Position numbers and translations under genes: made by a program. Positions 24,495 to 35,366 of a DNA stretch of 64,000 nucleotides are shown piece after piece. The stretch lies in the NCBI RefSeq assembly GCF_000004075.3, contig NC_026660.2, positions 21,331,498 through 21,395,497 of the forward strand, in the 5' to 3' direction. This DNA is from Cucumis sativus. Taxonomy: Eukaryota; Streptophyta; Magnoliopsida; Cucurbitales; Cucurbitaceae. The notes below the pieces were generated by a model. It was not told the origin of the DNA. It did no database searches and was given only the letters and a program-made list of their open reading frames with translations. Positions within the stretch are counted from its first letter, which is position 1, and the number at the start of each line of letters is the position of its first letter.

Positions 24495-26240
24495 TTGGAA
24501 TTCCCACCAGTATCCGCCATGCCCAGCAAACTCCGAAAGGCCCTCTACGCCGTGAAAGACCAAACCAGCATTGGTTTAGCCAAAGTTTCTTCCTCCGCCG
24601 GCGGCCCCAATGCCACCTCTTTAGAAGTCGTTGTCCTCAAAGCCACCACTCACGACGACAGCCCTCTCGACCACCGCTACGTCACCGAAATCCTTACACT
24701 AATCTCCGCCAACAAATCCAACGCAGCCGCCTGTGCTCACTCCATTGCCAAACGCATTACCAAAACCCGTAATTGGACCGTCGCTTTGAAATCCCTCAAT
24801 CTCGTCCTCAAGATCTTCCAAGACGGTGATCCTTATTTCCCTAGAGAAGTCCTTCACGCTATGAAACGCGGTGCTAAAATCCTCAACCTCTCCAATTTCA
24901 GAGATGATTCCAATTCAAGCCCTTGGGACTATACTGCGTTTGTTCGAACTTTTGCTCTCTATCTTGATGAACGTTTGGATTGTTTCTTAACTGGGAAACT
25001 TCAGAAACGATTCACTCAACGCAAAGCAGAGAGTTACCATGCAACTACCCGACGGATTAACGAGCCGATTCGTGATATGAAACCCGCCATGTTGATTGAT
25101 CGAATTACTTATTGGCAGAAATTGTTGGACAGAGCAATTGCTACTAGACCCACCGGACCCGCCAAGGGGAATCGATTAGTTCAACATTCTCTTCACGCTG
25201 TTGTTCAAGAGAGCTTTGATTTATACAGAGATATCTCCGATGGGCTTGCGCTTCTTTTAGACAGCTTCTTCCATTTGCAGTACCAGTCGTGTGTTAATGC
25301 GTTTCAAGCTTGTGTTAAAGCAGCCAAGCAATTTGAGGAACTGGGTTCGTTTTATGATTTGTGTAAGAGTATTGGGGTTGGAAGAACTTCTGAATATCCG
25401 AGTGTTCAACAGCCTTCCGATGAATTGATTGAGACATTGCAGGAATTTTTGAAAGATCAAGCTTCGTTCCCCTGTCATGGAAACCGATCACCGCCACAGC
25501 CGATTCTCCCCGGATCGATAACGAAATTCACTGACGATCTCGACCAATCGGAATCGTCGGATAAGAATTCCGAGAGGGGATCGGATTTTAACTCTGTGGG
25601 GGATATTATGAGCGCTACTGGAAGCTGGACAAGCCCTGCAAATTCCGTCGAGCAAGACGGTGAAGGGTATTCCGATTATCAATCGGAGAAGCAATCCCGG
25701 TTGGGAGATTTCGCTAATGAATTGAATCTGTCTCCGAATTTCGCATTCTTTGAAGAGTCTGGAATGGCATTTGAAGAAGAATCCCAATTCGGGGTTGCTC
25801 CGAGTATGAGATTTGGTGATTGGGAGCTCGTTCTGGCGGAATCAGCGACGGATTCGCCGAAAGAATGGCCGGATTTCTTCTCCCCTTCCATCGGCGACGA
25901 ACTGTATGCAAAACCCTTTTCACCGCAGCACCATTACAAGAACCCGTTCCTTCAAGATTCAGACGATTTATTCACAGCTCCACCAACATTCAAAGCAGAG
26001 AAAGAAATGGGTCCAACATTTCGAGCTGAGAACAGCGTAGCTCCAACTTTCAGAGCTGAAACAGCAACATTGAGCTCACAGAATGAAAATTGTGGATTTG
26101 ATGAATTGGGGTTTGGAAACGATCCATTTGCAGGGCCTTTGAATGGAAATGATCCGATTTTTGATGAAGAAAGTTTGTTGCAACAGCAGAAATTATGGAA
26201 GGAGCAGCAAAACAAAATCATAGCGAAGCATACATTGTGA
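24495..26240 (+). CDS. ANTH/CALM-type clathrin assembly protein (AP180 family), intronless
   Basis: One 581-codon frame. Residues 9-30 (MPSKLRKALYAVKDQTSIGL) are the usual family start, so Met9 could be the true initiator; Met1 is in frame eight residues earlier. An ANTH domain fills about residues 9-310, with LKATTHDD as the phosphoinositide-binding K-x-T-x-H region, RNWTVALKSLNLVLKI, and SSPWDYTAFVRTFALYLDER. The C-terminal half is acidic and disordered, with NPF (483-485) and DPF (543-545) adaptor/EH-binding motifs and a final glutamine-rich stretch. Such proteins bind PI(4,5)P2 at the plasma membrane, recruit clathrin and select SNARE cargo in endocytosis. It has no introns, like a subset of plant family members. 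I cannot name the Arabidopsis orthologue with certainty. Confidence 0.93.
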   Translation: MEFPPVSAMPSKLRKALYAVKDQTSIGLAKVSSSAGGPNATSLEVVVLKATTHDDSPLDHRYVTEILTLISANKSNAAACAHSIAKRITKTRNWTVALKSLNLVLKIFQDGDPYFPREVLHAMKRGAKILNLSNFRDDSNSSPWDYTAFVRTFALYLDERLDCFLTGKLQKRFTQRKAESYHATTRRINEPIRDMKPAMLIDRITYWQKLLDRAIATRPTGPAKGNRLVQHSLHAVVQESFDLYRDISDGLALLLDSFFHLQYQSCVNAFQACVKAAKQFEELGSFYDLCKSIGVGRTSEYPSVQQPSDELIETLQEFLKDQASFPCHGNRSPPQPILPGSITKFTDDLDQSESSDKNSERGSDFNSVGDIMSATGSWTSPANSVEQDGEGYSDYQSEKQSRLGDFANELNLSPNFAFFEESGMAFEEESQFGVAPSMRFGDWELVLAESATDSPKEWPDFFSPSIGDELYAKPFSPQHHYKNPFLQDSDDLFTAPPTFKAEKEMGPTFRAENSVAPTFRAETATLSSQNENCGFDELGFGNDPFAGPLNGNDPIFDEESLLQQQKLWKEQQNKIIAKHTL

Positions 26241-27479
26241 GTTTTGGAGAAGACGAATATTGGGGAATTTGGATGTAAATTTAAACAGGTTATATTTATT
26301 TGTAAATAGAGAGCTTCGCAGAATCATTTTCAATTCATATAATAATTCTACTTTCTCTAATGGAAAATATAGAGACATAAATAATTATTTATACAAACAG
26401 AACGAACAACACTCGTCTTTCTTTCTTTTCATTTTCATCAGATTTTCCCCCTCTTTTGGGTAACAGAGTTGAAATGATGTTCAAATTTTAACTTACATAC
26501 TGTATAGTAATCAAAAAGATAAAAATGTTTATATATTCGTTAGTATGTTGGATACATGTTTGACACTTGTTGGGACAAGTATCGTGTTAGTGTAATTGAT
26601 GTTAGACACTAGTTCAACAAAATTTAAATAAGATAAACATTGGTAGACTACACTAATACTTCTTACCTATACCAAGTCAAAACATATATATAACAAAAGT
26701 AGTAAGATTTTGGAGCAAAATATATGAGACTAATATTTTAAATAAATGACTTCGAATTTCATTCTTGTTTTAAAATGATATATAACTTTTAAAAATAAGT
26801 TGTCGTGTTGTGTTAAGATCTTGTATTAGTATGTGTGCTTCTTAAAATAAATTATTGAAGAAGGTTTTGTAGATTTTGGAATACCTCTCAACTTCACTAG
26901 CAAGAAATTCTGTTTTCATACCTTACAACCAAGTGTTGCCATGACAACGGTCAACAATAACATATGCTTTAAATCAAATCAAATTGAAGAACTAAAAATT
27001 GTAACAGTGTCATTATATCTTTATATATATTTGTTAGTGTTTGGATTAATTTATGTATATCTCTACCAATCTGAGGAAATAAATAGGTTAAGGAATAGTT
27101 GAAATCAGTTTAGAGAAATGGAGATATTAGAAAACAATTTCTAAGCGGTAAAGGAGGACGAAACCAAGATACTGCACTCACTGCTACACCTTGGGAGAGA
27201 GAGAGACTAAAAAAGGGAAGAGAATGAAGCTTTACAGCTAAGCTTATGGATGGGTTTTACTTTATTTACATTATTCATACACTTCACAGGAAATCCCACA
27301 ATATCAAAACTCACTTCCTTTCCTCCTCTTTTTTCCCATTCCAAATACCAAATACCAAATAATAAATAAAACAGATATGCCCAATAAACACAGACCATAG
27401 AGATTATCAGAACAAAGAAAAAGAAGCATAAATGGGAACTGGCAAGCAGAAGCCATGTGAATAGAGATGTAAATAATGA

Positions 27480-27528
27480 CCCACATCCCATATCCCATAT
27501 CCCACATCTCACATCCCACATCCCACAT
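27480..27528. repeat. CCCACAT heptamer repeat, seven units
   Basis: Seven consecutive 7-bp units: CCCACAT, CCCATAT twice, CCCACAT, CTCACAT, CCCACAT twice. They follow directly after AGAGATGTAAATAATGA, which resembles the ends of the GGGTTGGG-type elements. Confidence 0.85.
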
Positions 27529-27637
27529 TTAATTGTTTTTTTAGCCTAATTTACAAGGTTATACTTATACCCCTAAAATATGCCATGGTCTCAAAGACAC
27601 TCATTTAAAAGTAGGTTACTTTTGATCACGGGCTTTT

Positions 27638-27717
27638 ACGCTTTAGTTCATGTAATATCACAATGTTGTAATATCACAATGTTTGACGCTTTAGTTCATG
27701 TAATATCACAATGTTTG
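27638..27717. repeat. Direct repeat of about 32 bp
   Basis: ACGCTTTAGTTCATGTAATA followed by TCACAATGTT occurs at 27638-27667 and again at 27686-27715. A third partial copy of TAATATCACAATGTT lies between them. Confidence 0.85.
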
Positions 27718-29817
27718 TTTAGGTCACTGTTTTTTCAATTTTCGTTCTTTTTAACCTTGGTATTTTCAAATTGTACTCATTTTTGTCCCTTTGTTTACAT
27801 TTTACTTCAATTTTGAGAGATCGTAATGCTCATTTTAGGAAAGTTCAGCAAGCAAAATAAACCTAAATAAATCAAAATTGAAAGAATAAAAACAAATTGA
27901 ACATTTTAAAAGTATTATAAACCAAAAGTTCATAAACAAAATTGTATTTAAACGTTAAAAAGTAATATTAAAACATTTGGTCTAACTCACACATTACCAT
28001 AGACCTCAAATACATGGTTGTAAATTTACCGTAGTACCTACCTCCATTTTCATCCAACATTCTATTGAATTTCAACTACAAAGATAAACCCTTGAGAAAG
28101 CTTAAAGTACCATACCCACTTTTTAGAGAATAAGAGTAATTTCACAAAGTTGAAGGGTATATATATATATATATATTGGGATTATTTATTTGTCTACCAA
28201 AGTACTTTATTTGACAAGTCACTATACCACGTCTGCAAAGCTCAACAATTTTGCTTTGGGACCCTCACCCTTTCCTGTTTTTTTCCCCTTCATCTCCGCC
28301 GTGCTTACCTCTCCTTTGTTCTCTTCTTTCCCCCCATCCTCTTTTTCTAACCCTTAATCATCATAATAATTTCTCCCTCTGAATCAGAAATCACATGGAC
28401 TTTCATTTCTCATGCCTCAGCTTCTTCCCCACCCCTAAACCCCCCATAATTGCCAACCTCACTCACATGGGATTGCCATCTCCTGAGTGAACCCCAAGCT
28501 TCCGTATCAATATACAAGATTTCCTTGACACTATTAAATGAAATAAAAAATAAAAAATAAAAAATAAAATCCCTACCTATAACTAACTAGTGGGGTTCAG
28601 ATTGATCTTTCAAATTATCAAGCTATCAATGAACAAGCATAAGAAGAAACAACAAGACCCCACTCCATCCATACCTGATGGAAAATGTCATTCCTTCCTC
28701 CCTCCCTTTCTCAAATGCTTTTATCCCTCCCTCCATCATTATTACCCACTCCAAAATAAAATTTCTAATCAGACAGTACATACACCAAATTTTGACTGAC
28801 TATGCTCTGCATAGCCAGCCAACTAGAGGGCATAGTAAAACGGATGATGAGATGAAATGAAACAGAAACAAACAGAATCAGACAGATAACAAGCCATTGA
28901 GGCAAACACAACGCAACAAAAGGATACAGATTCACAGAGCATTATCATCGTAATAATAATCTGACACGTTTGTTGGTCAAAAAAGTATACACAAAAAAAA
29001 CCCACCTTCCACTCTTTTTCATAAACTTCTTCGTTACATAATTTTCTTCCTTTTCTTTTTTGAATAAATAATGAAAATGAAGAAACTCACTTGAAATTTA
29101 CACAAACAAACAAAATGACAATCATGGACATAAGACAACTCACTTACATCTTAATCAGTGAAATTAAATTGATATTATAAGAAAAAAAAAAAGCATACCA
29201 GGATACTCCCTAAAACCCGCATCCATGCTTCTTTCTTCCATTTTTTTCCTCTAACCATTACTCCCCCCCCAAAAAAAAAGTGAAAATATATATTATATAT
29301 ATATATTAAAAAAAGATAATATACTAATGGGTGAAAATAGTTGTTGAGAATACGATTGGGTTGGTCATGTATTGTTGTTGTAACCTTTTTTTTCTCTCTG
29401 TGTTGAGCAGTTAGAAAAATCCAAACGAACTCCTTTAGATGCCCTGAAAAATACAGTTCATAAATTAAAATAATAGAATTGGATATCTAATTACTATATA
29501 CAAAAAAAGGACTACCTATCAAATTAAGTACTGTCATAATTCCTACGACTAAATAATGTGTCAGGGTTAGCCCACTGGTCCCTACGGGTGTGATGGGAGA
29601 TACTCATACGGTGTCCTGTTCGTTTCCATAACCGGTGACTGCCACTGACCGGTCACATGACGAGGGGTATCATTGACTTTCTACCAAATGATACTATCCA
29701 GTCAAGTCTCGGGTAAAGGGTTAAAGCGTACGGTCAACAACTCATAATATAGCAAGTTTCCGAATTTACCCTTCAATGATTCTTACCTTTCACGGCGGGG
29801 GTTAGTTTCTTTTCCGT

Positions 29818-31542
29818 TTATTCCCTCCATGTCCTATTGAAGATGCTCCTCAGCCGGTTGCCGTTCAGCCGCTGTAGGGCCTTTTTAGCTCCGGCAACGT
29901 TCATATCGGTCAGATTCTGCAGGTGCTGGTACGCCCCGGCGTCCAATAGTCTCTTCCTGCACCCTTTGCTTCCACCGGCGAGAACAGCTGTAACAATGGC
30001 TAATGGGAAAGACTTACCGACGACTTCGTTTTTTGGATCGAGCATTTGCATTAATCTCATTACGCTCTTCTCGTCCTTCATTAATTCTTTTCGATTTGAT
30101 CGGACGGTTAACAGAGATGCTAGGGCTCGCACAGCCACCTCCTGAACTCCGGCTGGCTTCGGCATTTCCATTAGCTTTACTAAGGAACCCATACAACTCC
30201 CTATGGCTCTCTTGTTCCCGTCGCTAATTGATAAGTTGGAAACCAGAGAGGCCGCGATTTGCTGCAGTACTAGGTTTCCGTGTTTGACTAATTCCCCGAG
30301 TTTCATTACAAATAATGTAGAAGATGATAGAATACGAGCGACGGAATCGGAAACCGCGAGGGAACTTAGGGCTCGCAACGCGCTTTCGATCGTATCTGAA
30401 CTCGCTGAATCGTGGATCAAGTGCAATAATCTTTGTAAACCTCGTTCTTGAATTATCAGTGTTCGGAAATACTCACCGGAGGAGGCTAATACTGCTGTGG
30501 ACATTGCGGCCTTCTCCTGAGACGCTGTTGTGCTCGAAACTAGCAATTGTAACAAGACTGGAATCACTCCTTCCTCGACGAGAGAGGCTTTGATATCTTC
30601 CACCGCCGTGACATTCCTAATCGCACCGACCGCCGAAGTTTGCAGCGAAGGGGTACCTGAGCGGCAGGCATCGATTAAAACCGATATACCTCCATAAGCG
30701 GAAACAGCCCAGGCGTTTTCAGAGTCGATGGTGATGGCTTCGACTGCGGCAGCGGCTTTTTCTTTCAGATGCATGGATCCTGTTTCAAGAATCCTCAGCA
30801 GTGGGCCTAATCCTCCTTCTTCGAACACTCTTTTTCTTGATTCATCGCTGGCCGTAGAAAGTACTGAAATCGCTGAAGTAGCAAGCTCTCGCACAGAAGG
30901 TTGAGCGTTGAAATCAAGCAAATGTACTAAATACCCAACGTTTCCCTCTTTGGCAACCAACCCAGCAGACTTCTCATCCTGGTTCAGAAGCTGAACAAGA
31001 GACTCCAGAGCCTTCTTCTTGAACTCCATTCCTCCGATTTGCAATCGCGTAAACAGATCCCTAATGAAAAACTCGGTATCATCCTTATTCGAACCCGGAA
31101 CCGGCTGTGAGAGCACTAACGCGTTGGATTGATAAAGAACCCCAGATCTAAGCAACAAATCGAGGTCATTGAGTTGACTAGAGAGAGAAGCAGACGCCAT
31201 ATCCAAATCACTCTGCATATGAAGCTTTCCGCCAGAGAAGGCAGGGTCGGAGCATTGGTCGGACAAAGACTTAAGCCGCTGAAGGGTAGAAAGTAGAGAC
31301 GGGAGAATGGTATGAACAAGTGGGTTCTCCGACCAGTGAGAGGAATCCAAAATTTCGATTAGAGCAGAGTGAAGAATAGAGAGCTTCGAATGGAGAACCT
31401 GCCATCGCCCAACGAAGGACCGGACACTGAGGGAAGAAAGTAGTAGAAACGAAACAATCTGAATAATGAGGTCGAGAAGGGCTTGGGAAGAAGAGGTGGA
31501 CGGCGGCGGCGGAATGGGTGGTCCAACTGTGATCGGAGGCAT
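29818..31542 (-). CDS. Armadillo-repeat protein, intronless, 574 aa
   Basis: A single minus-strand frame from MPPITVGPPIPPPPSTSSSQ. The N-terminal 130 residues are helical and resemble the U-box-box N-domain found before ARM repeats in plant PUB proteins, but there is no U-box. From about residue 180, tandem ARM-like repeats run to near the end; typical pieces are KKKALESLVQLLNQDEKSAG, LVHLLDFNAQPSVRELATSA, LRILETGSMHLKEKAAAAVE and LQIAASLVSNLSI-like helices. The protein ends in a basic tail (RLRSIFNRTWRE). ARM solenoids act as protein-binding scaffolds; the partner is unknown. Site II elements (31852-31882) lie about 310 bp upstream of the ATG. Confidence 0.9.
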   Translation of the reverse strand: MPPITVGPPIPPPPSTSSSQALLDLIIQIVSFLLLSSLSVRSFVGRWQVLHSKLSILHSALIEILDSSHWSENPLVHTILPSLLSTLQRLKSLSDQCSDPAFSGGKLHMQSDLDMASASLSSQLNDLDLLLRSGVLYQSNALVLSQPVPGSNKDDTEFFIRDLFTRLQIGGMEFKKKALESLVQLLNQDEKSAGLVAKEGNVGYLVHLLDFNAQPSVRELATSAISVLSTASDESRKRVFEEGGLGPLLRILETGSMHLKEKAAAAVEAITIDSENAWAVSAYGGISVLIDACRSGTPSLQTSAVGAIRNVTAVEDIKASLVEEGVIPVLLQLLVSSTTASQEKAAMSTAVLASSGEYFRTLIIQERGLQRLLHLIHDSASSDTIESALRALSSLAVSDSVARILSSSTLFVMKLGELVKHGNLVLQQIAASLVSNLSISDGNKRAIGSCMGSLVKLMEMPKPAGVQEVAVRALASLLTVRSNRKELMKDEKSVMRLMQMLDPKNEVVGKSFPLAIVTAVLAGGSKGCRKRLLDAGAYQHLQNLTDMNVAGAKKALQRLNGNRLRSIFNRTWRE

Positions 31543-31851
31543 TTACGGGTAAGATTCTGATCGGAATAGAACCCTAGAAAGCTCTGAAACAGGGGTGAGA
31601 AACAGAGAACATGAAGGATTGCTTGGTGGGAAAGGAAAAAGAAAGGGGAAAAAAGATGGGAAGAGAGGGAAAATCGAAGTGGGTCTGACACAAAAACGAT
31701 ACAGAAAAGGGATTGTTGGCGGAATCAAGAACACAATCAACGATGATGAGAGAGGGAAAGAAAGAAAGCTACGAAGTAGAGAGAGAAAGTCTGTGGCGGT
31801 TGAAAAGAGAAAACTGCGTTGGTCACGCGGAGAAGATGGTGGAGTTCCAAC

Positions 31852-31882
31852 TGGGCCTTTTTTATTTGGGCCGGATAGCCCA
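31852..31882 (-). promoter_or_regulatory. Site II element cluster upstream of the ARM-repeat gene
   Basis: Three TGGGCC/AGCCCA motifs lie at 31852-31857, 31867-31872 and 31877-31882, 310-340 bp before the minus-strand ATG. They are TCP-type sites typical of broadly expressed plant genes. Confidence 0.5.
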
Positions 31883-33070
31883 TTATCCATTTCAGTTTTA
31901 GAGATGATTTTCACATAATTTTTCTCCAGCTTTTAACTGTAAATAGTCTTAATGGGCATTTCTAACGTGCTATAAATTTACACCAACGGGGAAAAAACTT
32001 CCCCTATTTTACATTAATTAATATTAATATTATAGAGAAAAAAATAGGAAACGGAGATCTATATTTCGAAAATATATATAATTTGTTTTATTTCACATTT
32101 ATTATTAAATAAATTTTAAAATATAATAATTGATAAATTATTTACTATATACCAATTTTTTAATCCAAGCCAAAGTATTCATTTTCATTTTCGATAGGAG
32201 GTAAATAATTATCATTTTCTTTTATTTATGTAAATTCTTTTTTATTATTTATATTAAAACTGTTTAGTCTATAAATTATTTGATATATTTCTTTTTATTT
32301 AAGATTATTGTTTATTAGATATTATGTGTAAATATAGCCTATAATTAGTTGATATGTTTTTAAAATAATAAAGTAAATTAAATATTTACATATACCAAAA
32401 TTTTAGATTCCATGTCAATAACTGAATTTATTATAACACAAGTTGTAAATATTTTTTTTTTTTGTAAAATCAACTACTTTTAAAAAAACTTTCTAATTAA
32501 TTAAATCATGTTAATATTTTAATAAAAAAATTCCAAATGATTATTTATTTTAGTCAAAATTTCTTCTCATATAATATTATTTTTTTGAGTCAAAATTTCT
32601 TCCAACATAATATTATTTCTTTTTCATTCATCTCCTTCAAGTTTTTGGATTAGTACATGTTTGTTTTGAATTATTAATTTTATTTGTAAAATTTAAAATT
32701 ATAGTATGTCGGTGATATTTTTCGGTGAGACGAAGTTTTTCGATTAAAGAAAATTTTAGTCAACCATATATATATGTCACATACTTTATTTCCCTTTTAC
32801 ATTCTTTTTCATTTATATCATGTACTTTACTAATTTTTTTATTTATAATTATTATGTTGCATCCACTTTGGATGGTTTTTAAGTTAATTTGATAAATTTT
32901 TGTAGTGTCAAAAATTAAATTCAGTTTAAATAGAATAAATATACGTCGTATATATTTTAAATAATATTGCACATTGATATAATTATACTACATCCATTGG
33001 TGAGTGCATATGTATGTTTTAAATAATATATGCATATATTTTAAATATTATAACGAATGTCTACAAGTAT

Positions 33071-33115
33071 GATGTACATAATATACTATATATTATATAG
33101 TACATTATGTATATC
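33071..33115. repeat. 45-bp near-palindrome (AT-rich)
   Basis: The core TACATAATATACTATATA and the inverted copy of TTATATAGTACATTATGTA differ at about one position. It could extrude as a hairpin or cruciform, and it may mark an element end. Confidence 0.75.
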
Positions 33116-34042
33116 ATTCCGTGTTTTCGTCTCTTACTTCTTTTTGTTCAATCTCTATTCTCTTATTTCTCTTGGCATGTCTTTTTCTCTTTTTAGTTTC
33201 ATTGTTTTCTTTAATTAATATTACTATTTTTTTTTCTTTTCTTGTTTTATCTTCATTCAATATCTTCAAGTTCCTTTAGTAACATTTTCGTCTTTTGTTT
33301 TTATTTTTTAAAAAACATATATGTTTGTTAACGTTTTCGATTTGTCATTTTATAAGGAATTATTAGAAACAAATAAATAGTTTCGCCCATTCACGTTCCT
33401 CAATTATTTATATTGGTTTTTTTTTCTCATTTGTTTTTATTGGTTTACTTTTCTCAATTATTTTTATTGATTTCTTTCTCTTTTTTCTCAAACTTTTTTA
33501 TTGGTTTAATTTTCCTTGAATTCCATTATTTTTCTATTTCCTTTTCCAGTTTTCTCTTGTGAATTTCTTTTAGTTCCTCTTATTTTCATCTTATTTCCCA
33601 AATTGGTTTCAATTTTCTTCCTTTTATCTCCCTAGTCTTTTCCAAATAATCATCTTCTTCCGTTCTTTCATCGTCTTCTCTACACGACGCTTTCCTTTTC
33701 GCTGAATCTTGATTTTCCTCTTCATCTTTGCTTGAATTGTGTTTTTGTGGTGGGTTTTCGTCAAATTTGTGGATTTTTGTCAGATATGTGTTTTAGCCAT
33801 GAGTTTTTATCTTTTTATTGCCATGAGTTTCAGTCCCCCTCTTCGTCGTGGGTTTTCGTCTTCCTCTCGTCAACTATGTTTTTCATATCTCAATCTTCAC
33901 CTCATTCTCCATAAGATTACAATAACACCTTCCTATCTAGGTACATATACATTTGTTTGATGTTTAATTGAATTAAATGTGAATAAAATATAAAATAAAC
34001 TTCAAATAAAATCAGGAAACACGAAATAGTAATAAAACACAT

Positions 34043-34111
34043 TCATGTTTCTTGTTCTAAAAATGAAGGAACAAGAATTTGGAAACATGGAACAAGTAAC
34101 AAGAAACATGA
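34043..34111. repeat. Inverted repeat TCATGTTTCTTGTT, exact 14-bp arms
   Basis: The arms at 34043-34056 and 34098-34111 are exact reverse complements around a 41-bp loop that itself contains more AACAAG/GAAACATG copies. It is a possible foldback MITE core. Confidence 0.75.
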
Positions 34112-35366
34112 AACAATAATGTTATCAAATGAGACCTCCTTTTCCTTAATAACTACGTTTTGATATAAATTTGTACTTTCACATAATATAAATTTTGTTA
34201 CAAAATTAAAATACAGTATAAAAATAAAAATATGCACACATACATTGTTATTTAATATTATATTAAACATATAGAAGTATATAATGGTCAAATCTACAGT
34301 AGTTTCAGTCACGGTAAGATTTTACAAATTAATTTACAACATATGAAAAACAATGCAAATTTGATGAAATGTAATAAGTAATAATATGAAACAAACAAAT
34401 TACATCGACATACTATATTTCACAATTTCGTACCCATAATTAATAATATGTAACAAATATGCATTCAAGGAAAAAAATCATAGCCAATCACGTGTTTTCT
34501 CTCATTTTTTTTCAATTTGTTTGTCCTAAGCTTTTCTATTTTGGTTCCTAAAACTTTTAAAAGGTGTCCTATAACTTTTGAAAAAAAAAAAGGTTGTTTC
34601 TATATTTGGATGATTAGACTCTAAATTCAACTAAATAAAATTCGAGAGTTGAATATAACTGCAAACAAAGAAGATTGAAACAATGAAAACCTTACCGTTT
34701 TTGTCCAAAAAGTATTTATAATTTTTCTTACGAGTAAGGGTCTGATCAAAGGAGTGCTTGATGGAATAGAAAACTTTGTTGAAATCAAAACTAATGAAAG
34801 AAATTACTAGTAGACAAGAGAAAATATCAAAAAGTAATGAAATTGTAGATAAATATTCCCATAATCAATCACAAAACCCACAAAGAAACGGAAGAAGAAA
34901 GAATCGAGAGGAAGAGAAAACAAGAGATCGATAACTCTCGATGAAACACAAAATATGCCAAGCTTGATGCCAAATTCATGAGGATGAATTGTATATAGCA
35001 CATGAGTTGATAAAGTGACGTGTAGTTAAAAATCTTGAAGAAAAAATGTTAAACACAACATCAATTCACAATCTATGTTAAAAATAAAAATCGTAGATCA
35101 TTAAGAATGATTATATTACATGTAATCTAGTCGTCCATATGAACTTTGTTTGGAAAGGAGTTCGTAATATTTTGGTTAAATTACAAAATTAATCCATATG
35201 GTTTAGAAAAAGTGAAAACTCAATTTAACTTGAAAGAAAAGAAGAAGAGAAAAGAAGGGTTTATCCTTCAAGTTCTCTAAACCCTTCTTGTTGTACATTC
35301 CATCAGATTTCACTCAATCATCAATAAGCCAACGACGAGCTGAGGAAAGCTTCACCCATCAAAGAA

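Larger units (their letters stand above)
26241..29817. other. Intergenic DNA between convergent genes
   Basis: The 3' flanks of the ANTH gene (left) and the minus-strand ARM gene (right, about 29520-29817, less AT-rich). Minisatellites at 27480-27528 and 27638-27717 are listed separately. Otherwise AT-rich sequence with no recognised gene. Confidence 0.5.
31900..35366. other. Very AT-rich intergenic DNA with palindrome and pyrimidine tract
   Basis: No gene. It holds a 45-bp imperfect palindrome (33071-33115), a long stretch with pyrimidine-rich plus strand (about 33116-33930), and a 14-bp inverted repeat (34043-34056 with 34098-34111). The last 100 bp is probably the 5' UTR and promoter of the P-loop NTPase gene. 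Confidence 0.5.

Noticed and set aside
30003-30593. Plus-strand frames over the ARM-repeat gene
   Set aside because: Antisense shadows of the 574-codon minus-strand gene.
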